Part shown: piece by piece, positions 22,303-29,933 of the stretch
Layout of the letters: the number at the start of each line of letters is the position of its first letter
Position numbering within the stretch: the stretch's first letter is position 1
From: Dehalococcoidia bacterium
GTDB lineage: Bacteria > Chloroflexota > Dehalococcoidia > SHXV01
Reading direction: 5' to 3'
DNA: 36,426 nucleotides
Assembly: GCA_009693105.1 (NCBI GenBank)
Contig: SHXV01000011.1
Location: forward strand, 1 to 36,426
Notes under the pieces: model-generated
The model's input: the letters and a program-made list of their open reading frames with translations, nothing else
Database searches by the model: none
Told to the model about the DNA's origin: nothing
Program-made: the position numbers and the translations under genes

Positions 22303-23783
22303 CGTTCCTCCGGCGAGAGGTCCTCGTCCCGCCCGCGGCCCAGGAACAGCGCCGGGAGGATGGCCAGGGCCATGACGATGGCGGCGACGACGAACGTCTC
22401 CTGGAATGTCGCGCTCAGCGCCGCGTCCGCGTGTGCCCGGTAGGCGTCATCCTGAAGCGGTATCAGGGCCGCCCGCTCCGTGAACCGCGCCAGCCCCTGC
22501 GAAGCGAGCAGCGCCAGCCCCGCCGTCATGCCGATCGTGCGCGAGACCGTCACGAGCGAGGAGGCGAGCGCTCGCTGGCTGGTGGGCGCCGCATTGAGCG
22601 CCGCCGTGCCAAGGGGGGCGATGACGAGTCCGAGGCCGGCGCCGGCAAGGACAAGCGATCCGGTGAGGAGCGGCTGCGCGGGCGCTTCACCCCAGGCGGC
22701 CATTAGGAGGAATCCGCCGCTGGCGAATGCCAGCCCCAGCGCCGTTGTACGGGTGAAGCCGAGCGGCCCGCTAAGCCAGCCCCCCGCTAGCGCCCCCAGC
22801 GCCAGGGCAATGGTCAGGCGCATGAGGTAGAGCCCGCCCTCCAACGGCGTCTTGTCCCAGAGGAGATTGGCGATGAGCGGCACGTTCACGAGGGCAATGA
22901 TCAGCCCGCCACCGACCAGCAGGTTCGTCAGGTTGGCGCCCGCTGTGATTCGGGAGCGCAGCAGCGAGAGCTGTACGATCGGGTCGGGCGCCGCGCGCTC
23001 ATGGCGGATGAACCAGAGGGCGAAGACAATAGCGGCGGCGCCCGCGGTCAGCGCCAAACGCCGTTCGCCCGTATCGCCGTTCGCGTTGGTCAACGCGACG
23101 GTGAGGGCTGTCAGGGCGAGCGTGAGCAGGATGCCGCCTCCGTATTCGAGGCGGCGGCGCGGCCGGCCCTCGTCTGTGGCGAGGTAGCGGATGGCGATAA
23201 TCAGCGGCAGCACCATGGGCACGTTGAGCCAGAACAAGCCGCGCCAGCTCCACAGCGCTTCGATGGTGGCTCCCCAGAGCGGGCCGATAATGCCACCCAA
23301 CTCGGATGCCGCTGCCATGACGCCGATGCCGAGTGCCCGCTGCCGCGGCGGCAACGTCCCGGCGACGATCGCCATGGCGATGGGCACAACGGCGCCACCT
23401 CCCACCGCCTGCAGCGCGCGTGCCGCCACCAGCCACGGCAGGTTGGGGGACAACGCCACGAGGGCGGAGCCAACGGCGAATACGACCAGCGCAAGCATGT
23501 AGATGCGCGCGTGGCCGTAGACATCGGCAACGCGCGCCATCAGGGGCATGGCAACGGTGTAGCCGAGCAGATAGCCGTTGACGATCCAGGCGATGCGCTC
23601 GAAGTGGGCGACGGAAAGCTCAAGGTCTTCGATGATCGGCGGCAGCACGGTGACGACGGAGGTCTGGTCGTCGGCGGCAAAGAAGACGCCCGCCGCAACA
23701 ACGGCGAGCAGCCAGTAGGGGGAGCGCCCTTCCCGCACGGTCGTCCGTGGCTCGCCGTCGAGAACCGACAATGCTGCCTCCAC
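22275..23783 (-). CDS. DHA2/Rv1410c(P55)-like 14-TM MFS exporter
   Basis: RIAWIVNGYLLGYTVAMPLMARVADVYG, MAAASELGGIIGPLWG, AGLGLVIAPLGTAALNAAPTSQRALASSLVTVSRTIGMTAGLALLASQGLARF; 13-nt gap to the upstream lipoprotein gene. Confidence 0.88.
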   Translation of the reverse strand: MEAALSVLDGEPRTTVREGRSPYWLLAVVAAGVFFAADDQTSVVTVLPPIIEDLELSVAHFERIAWIVNGYLLGYTVAMPLMARVADVYGHARIYMLALVVFAVGSALVALSPNLPWLVAARALQAVGGGAVVPIAMAIVAGTLPPRQRALGIGVMAAASELGGIIGPLWGATIEALWSWRGLFWLNVPMVLPLIIAIRYLATDEGRPRRRLEYGGGILLTLALTALTVALTNANGDTGERRLALTAGAAAIVFALWFIRHERAAPDPIVQLSLLRSRITAGANLTNLLVGGGLIIALVNVPLIANLLWDKTPLEGGLYLMRLTIALALGALAGGWLSGPLGFTRTTALGLAFASGGFLLMAAWGEAPAQPLLTGSLVLAGAGLGLVIAPLGTAALNAAPTSQRALASSLVTVSRTIGMTAGLALLASQGLARFTERAALIPLQDDAYRAHADAALSATFQETFVVAAIVMALAILPALFLGRGRDEDLSPEERYRGAFWPL

Positions 23784-23796
23784 CGGGGCTGATCCG

Positions 23797-24498
23797 TCAG
23801 GACGTCGGTGGGACGATCTGAACGGGCTGGTTGTACTTAGAGAGGTCGAGCCGCCGGGCGATGTTGGCGGCCTCGCTGCCGTTCAGGGGCCCCTCCAGCC
23901 GGATGCGCCGGATCAATCCGTCGTCCTTGCCGATCCAGAGGGTGACGGGCACCTCCCGGCCGGCCTGGGCGACCGGCAGCATCGTCCGTAGCGCCTCACC
24001 GCCCACCTTCACCGTGACCCGATACGTGGCGATTCCGTCCAGGGTATCCTGGCCGCTCACGGCCGGATCCTTCGCCGTGCGGACGATCTCCCTCACACCC
24101 CTGCTCGGGTCGAAGATCTGGTCGAGGCGGAAGCTGCCGGTCAGCTTTTGCCAGGAGTTGCTGAAGGGGTCCGTCGCCCACAGGTCGTTCCCGATGGCGA
24201 CGATCTTCATATCGATGTTCAGCGGCCCCGCCTTCGCCTTCAGCGCCCCCTGGAGCTTATCGGGCATCTGAACGTCTCCACTGGATTCGGTCAAGGCAAG
24301 GGTGAGGACAATGGGGGTGGAGCCGTTCTCATGTGTGAGCACAAAATGGAAGCTGCTCACGCCGCCCAGCGCTTCGTCGGCCCGGGTCAGGAACGCCTGC
24401 GCGTCCACGGATTCGTCCGCGTCCTCCTCGCCGCCGCAGGCGGCGGCGAGGGCCGCGATGGCGACGATCATCATCAACAAAGATGTGCGTCGGCTCAT
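23797..24498 (-). CDS. LppX/LprA/LprG-family (LppX_LprAFG) lipoprotein
   Basis: Lipobox LAAACGG, then FLTRADEALGGVSSFHFVLTHENG...LQGALKAKAGPLNIDMKIVAIGNDLWATDPFSNSWQKL; start reset to ATG at 24498. Confidence 0.85.
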   Translation of the reverse strand: MSRRTSLLMMIVAIAALAAACGGEEDADESVDAQAFLTRADEALGGVSSFHFVLTHENGSTPIVLTLALTESSGDVQMPDKLQGALKAKAGPLNIDMKIVAIGNDLWATDPFSNSWQKLTGSFRLDQIFDPSRGVREIVRTAKDPAVSGQDTLDGIATYRVTVKVGGEALRTMLPVAQAGREVPVTLWIGKDDGLIRRIRLEGPLNGSEAANIARRLDLSKYNQPVQIVPPTS

Positions 24499-24504
24499 GG
24501 CGCG

Positions 24505-24555
24505 AGTATGGGGGAGGAGGTCTGCGTGGTCAATGCGAAGGCCCGGTGCTACACT
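24505..24555. promoter_or_regulatory. Overlapping divergent promoters for the lipoprotein gene (-) and nth (+)
   Basis: Minus: TTGACC(24533-24528)-N17-CATACT(24510-24505), 6 nt from ATG; plus: TGGTCA(24527-24532)-N17-TACACT(24550-24555), 6 nt from GTG. Confidence 0.55.
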
Positions 24556-24561
24556 TCGCCG

Positions 24562-25245
24562 GTGCCGGAAACTCCCGCTGTCACCCCACTGCCCCCGGCC
24601 GAGATCGTGCAGCGGCTGGATGCGCTGTATGGCGTTCCGCCCTGGCGCGCCACACACGATCCGATGACGGAGCTCGTGCTGACGCTGCTCTCCCAGAATA
24701 CGTCCGACCGCAATTCTGGCCGGGCTTTCATTCGCCTGCGGGAGCGCTACCCCACGTGGGAGCAGGTGCTGGCCGCCGATGTGAAGGACGTGGAGGACGC
24801 TATCGCCATCGGTGGGCTGGCCCCCACGAAGGCGCCCCGGCTGAAGGCGCTGCTAGTGGAGGTGGCGGCTCGCCGTAACGGGTTCAACCTGTCGAACCTG
24901 GAAGACATGCCGCTGGAGGAAGCGAAGGCCTGGCTGCGGGAGCTGCCCGGCGTGGGGCCGAAGACGGCGGCGTGCGTGCTGATGTTCGCGCTGGGGCGCC
25001 CCGCCCTCCCGGTCGATACGCACGTGCACCGGGTGGCGCAGCGGTTGGGGCTGATCCCGCCAAAAATGCCGCCGGAGCAGGCGCACGGGGTGCTGGAGGC
25101 GCTGGTGCCGCCGGAGCTCACCTATGCTTTCCACATCGCCCTGATCAAGCATGGGCGCAGGCTGTGCGATGCCCGGCGTCCCCAGTGCGGCGACTGCCCG
25201 CTGCTGGACGGCTGCCCGGAAGGTCGGCGACGGCTGACCGGCTAG
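24562..25245 (+). CDS. nth: Endonuclease III
   Basis: LPGVGPKTAACVLMFALGRPALPVDTHVHRVAQRLGL; Fe-S ligands CDARRPQCGDCPLLDGC. Confidence 0.95.
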   Translation: MPETPAVTPLPPAEIVQRLDALYGVPPWRATHDPMTELVLTLLSQNTSDRNSGRAFIRLRERYPTWEQVLAADVKDVEDAIAIGGLAPTKAPRLKALLVEVAARRNGFNLSNLEDMPLEEAKAWLRELPGVGPKTAACVLMFALGRPALPVDTHVHRVAQRLGLIPPKMPPEQAHGVLEALVPPELTYAFHIALIKHGRRLCDARRPQCGDCPLLDGCPEGRRRLTG

Positions 25246-26528
25246 GCACCGATGGTGGCGGCCATCGGCTCGTCTTCCAGGCGCGGGCGCAGCAGATCGG
25301 CCAAGATGACAAAGGGGATCGCCACGGCGCAGACGGCGGCAACGATGGCGAACGTCGTCGTGTAGCCGCCCGCCACCGATTCCGCGACCCAGGCGCCCAC
25401 GACCGGACCGCTGGCGCCGCCGACCGAGCCGATGCCGCCCAGCCAGCCCCGGATAGTGGCGAACCGCCGCGTGCCGAAGTAGTCCGCCACAACGGTCTGG
25501 CTGGTGACCACGTACATGGAGTGGCCCACGGAAAAGATAAGGTAGTACGGTACCAGTTGCAGAGCGTGGTCATGCGCCAGCGCGAACGCCGCCATGCCCG
25601 CGGCCTGCAGCGGGAAGGCGATGATGAACATCCGTCGCCGGCCAATTCGGTCGCCGACGATACCCAGCAGCACCCGCATGATTATGATCATGATGCCATA
25701 GGCGCTGATCGCCAGGCCGGCCTCATTGGAGGAAAAGCCCTTTTCCTTGAGCGCGGGAAACTGGAGGGCGACCCAGGTAAGGTTCGTGAACCCGAAGGCG
25801 ATCCACGCCCCCAGCAGGAGCCAGAAGGCGTAGGACTTCAGCGCCTGGCCGACGGAGAGCCCATAGCTGGAGGTCGCGGCCCTGGCCGCCACCTCCTCCG
25901 CCGTTTCCATCGCTCCGTCCGGCTGCAGTCCCATCGGCTCCGGGCGGTCGCGCAGGATGAACGCCGAGGCGTAGCCCACGATGAAGACGAGCCCCGCCGC
26001 CGCGACGAGGGCGCCTCGCCAGCCCCATGCCTCCACGATCAGGTTGAGCGGGTACACGGTGAAGGCGCCCAGCCCGGTGCCCGCCATCATGAAGGATACG
26101 GCGCGCGCCCGGTGGCGGCGGAACCAGTGCATGATTGCCGCGCCGAAGGGGCCGAGGGAGCCCATGCTCTGCCCGAAGGAGACGATGATCGCGGCGACGT
26201 AGAACTGCCACAGGTGCTGCACGGAGGCGAGGAGGAGGAAGCCGCCGCCAACCAGCGTTACCCCGATGAACGTGACCCGCCGCGGGCCGGCTCGATCGGT
26301 GGCGTAGCCGACCAGTGGGGAGAACAGGCCATTTTCGATGCGCTGGAGGGTGAAGCCGAAGGCGATGGCAGCGGTGGACCATCCCATGTCGTCCCGGATC
26401 GAGGGGAGGAATACCCCGAAGCCGTAGATCGTCATGCCGATGATGGCGGCGCCGTTGAGGGTGGCCGCTCCGACGATGTACCAGCCGTAGAACAGTCCCG
26501 TGCCGGGGACCCGTGCGCCGGTCGTCAT
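25242..26528 (-). CDS. 12-TM MFS transporter (OFA/monocarboxylate-like)
   Basis: FYGWYIVGAATLNGAAIIGMTIYGFGVFLPSIRDDMGWSTAAIAFGFTLQRIENGLFSPLVGYATDRAGPRRV. Confidence 0.88.
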   Translation of the reverse strand: MTTGARVPGTGLFYGWYIVGAATLNGAAIIGMTIYGFGVFLPSIRDDMGWSTAAIAFGFTLQRIENGLFSPLVGYATDRAGPRRVTFIGVTLVGGGFLLLASVQHLWQFYVAAIIVSFGQSMGSLGPFGAAIMHWFRRHRARAVSFMMAGTGLGAFTVYPLNLIVEAWGWRGALVAAAGLVFIVGYASAFILRDRPEPMGLQPDGAMETAEEVAARAATSSYGLSVGQALKSYAFWLLLGAWIAFGFTNLTWVALQFPALKEKGFSSNEAGLAISAYGIMIIIMRVLLGIVGDRIGRRRMFIIAFPLQAAGMAAFALAHDHALQLVPYYLIFSVGHSMYVVTSQTVVADYFGTRRFATIRGWLGGIGSVGGASGPVVGAWVAESVAGGYTTTFAIVAAVCAVAIPFVILADLLRPRLEDEPMAATIGA

Positions 26529-26795
26529 GCAGCACCCTCCGCAGCCCCTATGGACGCAGGCTATTCTACGGCACGGGAAGCGAGATGGCGGGGAACGGGG
26601 GAAGAAGTTTGGATCTGTCAGCCCTGCCGTTGTCGCAGGAGTGCGCCCAGGCCGATGGCCAGCCCCAGCCCGATCAGGACCACTGGCCAGATGACGGAGA
26701 GCGGACTGTTCGTACTTTACGTGATCGCCGCTTCATCGGACAGGGAACAACGGCCCCCCGCTGGAAGGCCAACGTTCCCGAGGCGCGGGGGTTTC

Positions 26796-26825
26796 TTGCT
26801 CCTTGCGGAGCGCCATCGCTATACT
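26796..26825 (+). promoter_or_regulatory. Putative promoter of the arg cluster
   Basis: TTGCTC-N18-TATACT upstream of argC ATG 26857. Confidence 0.5.
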
Positions 26826-26856
26826 GAACGCTTGTTGCAGGGGAATGAGGACAGCT

Positions 26857-27894
26857 ATGGCCCGCACGCGTGTCGGCATCATCAACGTAACCGGTTACGC
26901 CGGCTCGGAGCTCGCCGGTATCCTGGCGAACCACCCGGAAGTCGAGCTTGTCGCCGTCACCGGACGGAGCCTGGCGGGCAAGCGCCTGCGCGATGCGCTG
27001 CCCTACGTCTGGCAGTACGACCTCACGATCACGCCCGCGCTGGAAGTCCCGGTGGACGTCGTGTTCTCGGCGTTGCCCAGCGGCGTCAGCGCGGCGGCCC
27101 TGGCCCCCTATATCGAGGCGGGCACCCCTTCCATCGATATCGCCGCCGACTTCCGCCTGCGGGATGTGGCGGAGTTCAACCACTGGTACGGCGTGGAGCA
27201 CCCCGCCCCGGCGTTGGTGCGGTCCGCGGTGTACGGGCTGCCGGAGTTGCACCGGGAGGAAATCCGGCAGAGTAAACTCATCGCCAACCCGGGCTGCTAT
27301 GCCACCGGGGCCATCCTCGCCCTTGCTCCGGCGATGCGGGAGAACATCGTGGGCAGCCAGATCATCGTCGATGCCAAGTCGGGCATCTCCGGCGCCGGCC
27401 GCGGCGGCACCGATGGCGCGAACGTGCTGGACCTGTACGGTGAGGCGAATGAGAACGCCCTCGCCTACCGGATCGAGGGGCACGGCCACCTGCCGGAGAT
27501 CACGCAGGAGCTGTCGGCGTTGCGGGAAGCCCCCAGGCCGAACATCACGTTCGTGCCTCACCGCATCCCGATGACGCGGGGCATCCTGGCCACCTGCTAC
27601 GCCGACCTGACGAAGGACGTGACCAGCGCGCAGGTAAGGGAGCTGTACCGCGCCTTCTACGCAGATGAGCCGTTCCTGCGCGTGGTCGACACGCCTCCCC
27701 AGACCAAGCACACCACCGGCACCAACCTCTGCCTGGTTCACCCCGTCGTCGACACGCGGGCGAACCGGCTCATCGTGGTGAGCTGCATCGATAACCTGGT
27801 GAAGGGCGCGGCCGGACAAGCGGTGCAAAACATGAACCTGATGCTGGGCTTCCCTGAAACGATGGGATTGGGCCGGGCGGCGCTCTACCCATGA
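26857..27894 (+). CDS. argC: N-acetyl-gamma-glutamyl-phosphate reductase
   Basis: VGIINVTGYAGSELAGIL, NPGCYATGAILALAP, GHGHLPEI, VPHRIPMTRGILATCY. Confidence 0.97.
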   Translation: MARTRVGIINVTGYAGSELAGILANHPEVELVAVTGRSLAGKRLRDALPYVWQYDLTITPALEVPVDVVFSALPSGVSAAALAPYIEAGTPSIDIAADFRLRDVAEFNHWYGVEHPAPALVRSAVYGLPELHREEIRQSKLIANPGCYATGAILALAPAMRENIVGSQIIVDAKSGISGAGRGGTDGANVLDLYGEANENALAYRIEGHGHLPEITQELSALREAPRPNITFVPHRIPMTRGILATCYADLTKDVTSAQVRELYRAFYADEPFLRVVDTPPQTKHTTGTNLCLVHPVVDTRANRLIVVSCIDNLVKGAAGQAVQNMNLMLGFPETMGLGRAALYP

Positions 27895-29123
27895 GCACCA
27901 TGGATCGGGCGTTGACGGGCCAGGCCCGCCTGCTGGCGGAGGGACACGTGACCAGCCCGCGCGGGTTTCGCGCTGGGGGCGCCTATGCCGGCATCAAGAC
28001 GGCGGGCCCCGGCGTCCTCGATGTCGGCGTCCTCGTATCGGACGGTCCGCTCCACCACGTGGCGGCCCGCTTCACCCGCAACATGGTCGTCGCCGCCCCC
28101 GTGACGGCCAGCCGGGCGCGCGTGGCCGCGGGCGATGTCCGCGCCGTTGTCGTGAACAGCGGTTGCGCCAACGCCTGCACCGGCGCCCAGGGCGATGCGA
28201 ACGCGGAGGAAATGGCGCGCCTGGCCGCGGCCAGGCTGGGGCTGCGGCCGGAGCAGGTAGCGTTGTCCAGCACCGGGCTGATCGGCAGCCAGCTGCCCAT
28301 GGAGCGCATCGCGGCTGGCATCGCCGGTGCCGACCCGGCGGCCGACGGGGGGGAGCGATTCGCCCGCGCCATCATGACCACCGACCCGCGCCCCAAGATG
28401 GCGGCGGCGTGGTTTGAGCACGGGGGGATCGGGTACACCGTGGGCGGTGTCGTCAAAGGGGCGGGCATGATCCACCCCAACATGGCGACCATGCTGTCCT
28501 ACCTCACCACGGACGCGCCCGTGCCCGTCCCGGCGCTGGACGCCGCGCTGGGCCGGGTGGTGGAGCGCACCTATAACATGGTTACCGTGGACGGTGACTC
28601 CAGCACGAACGATACGGTCCTCCTCTTCGCCAACGGCGCCGGGGGCGGCGAACTGGATGAAGCAGGCCTGCGCGCGTTTGAATCCGCCCTGCTGGTGGTC
28701 TGCATCTCCTTGGCGCGGCAGATCGCCCGGGACGCCGAGGGCGCGGAGCGGCTCATCGAAGTGACGGTGCAGAGCGCGGTGAACGACGCGGACGCACGGC
28801 TGGCGGCGCGCACCGTCGCCGGGTCGATCCTGCTGAAGTCGGCGGTACACGGCGGGGACCCAAACTGGGGACGCGCGGTCGCCGCCATCGGCCGGTCCGG
28901 CGCCGCGATCGATCCGGCGAGGCTGCGGCTGTCCGTGGGCGGCGTCCTGCTCTTCTCGCAGGGGCAGCCGGTCCCGTTCGATCGGCGCGCGGTGGAGGAC
29001 GCCATGCGCGGGGAGGACGTGACCTTCGCCTTCGATCTGGGCCTGGGAGAGGGCGAGGCGACCGCCTGGGGCTGCGACCTCTCCGAAGAGTACGTGCGTT
29101 TCAACAGTGAGTACTCAACATAA
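27891..29123 (+). CDS. argJ: Glutamate N-acetyltransferase / amino-acid acetyltransferase
   Basis: VVNSGCANACTGAQGDANAEEMA, KGAGMIHPNMATMLSYLTTDA self-cleavage Thr, GDPNWGRAVAAIG. Confidence 0.97.
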   Translation: MSTMDRALTGQARLLAEGHVTSPRGFRAGGAYAGIKTAGPGVLDVGVLVSDGPLHHVAARFTRNMVVAAPVTASRARVAAGDVRAVVVNSGCANACTGAQGDANAEEMARLAAARLGLRPEQVALSSTGLIGSQLPMERIAAGIAGADPAADGGERFARAIMTTDPRPKMAAAWFEHGGIGYTVGGVVKGAGMIHPNMATMLSYLTTDAPVPVPALDAALGRVVERTYNMVTVDGDSSTNDTVLLFANGAGGGELDEAGLRAFESALLVVCISLARQIARDAEGAERLIEVTVQSAVNDADARLAARTVAGSILLKSAVHGGDPNWGRAVAAIGRSGAAIDPARLRLSVGGVLLFSQGQPVPFDRRAVEDAMRGEDVTFAFDLGLGEGEATAWGCDLSEEYVRFNSEYST

Positions 29124-29125
29124 CT

Positions 29126-29929
29126 ATGGAAGCGGCGCAGCAAACGCCCGGCATCATCGTGGTGAAGATCGGGGGGAGCACCCTCGGCAGCCACGACACG
29201 GCGCTGGAGGATGTCGCCGCGCTTCATGCGGCGGGACGGCGCATCGTGGTTGTCCACGGTGGGGGGGCGCTCGTCAGCGAATGGCTGGCACGGCAGGGAA
29301 TCGCGGCGCGCTTTGAGGGCGGGCTGCGTGTCACCGACGAGGCGTCGCTGGAGGTGGTGGTGGCGGTGCTGGCGGGGCTGGTGAACAAGCAGCTCGTGGC
29401 GGCGTTGGCCGCTCTGTCTTTAGGGAGCCGGGTGCTCGGCATTTCCGGCACTGATGGCGGCCTGCTGCGGGCGCGGGTGCAGGATCCTACGCTGGGGCGG
29501 GTGGGGGAAGTACAGGCCGTCGATCCATCCGTCATCGAGATGGCGTTAGGCGCGGGCTGGCTTCCTGTGGTGGCGCCGGTGGCGATAGAGTATGATACCG
29601 TCGGTAAGCCAACAGGTAGCCTGCTCAATGTGAACGCGGACACTGCTGCCGGTGAGATCGCGGCGGCACTCCATGCGGAGCGGCTGGTCTTCCTCACCGA
29701 TGTTCCCGGCATTCAGGGTAGCGATGGCAACGTGATGGCCCGTATCCGGCCGGTCGAAGCGGCGGAGTTGATTGCGCAGGGCATTATTGCCGGGGGGATG
29801 ATCCCTAAGGCCCGGGCGGCGCTGTTGGCAGCCTCTGGCGGTACGTCGACACAGATTATCGATGGACGGGAATCCCACGCCCTGCGGGGAACGCTTGAGG
29901 GCGGCGCTTTCGGGACAGCGATCGGATGA
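29126..29929 (+). CDS. argB: Acetylglutamate kinase
   Basis: IIVVKIGGSTLG, VVVHGGGALVSEWL, NVNADTAAGEIAAAL, GMIPKARAAL. Confidence 0.95.
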   Translation: MEAAQQTPGIIVVKIGGSTLGSHDTALEDVAALHAAGRRIVVVHGGGALVSEWLARQGIAARFEGGLRVTDEASLEVVVAVLAGLVNKQLVAALAALSLGSRVLGISGTDGGLLRARVQDPTLGRVGEVQAVDPSVIEMALGAGWLPVVAPVAIEYDTVGKPTGSLLNVNADTAAGEIAAALHAERLVFLTDVPGIQGSDGNVMARIRPVEAAELIAQGIIAGGMIPKARAALLAASGGTSTQIIDGRESHALRGTLEGGAFGTAIG

Positions 29930-29933
29930 GAAC

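Noticed and set aside
24972-27275. 767-aa plus-strand ORF
   Set aside because: Out-of-frame through nth, antisense to an MFS gene and out-of-frame in argC; a composition artefact
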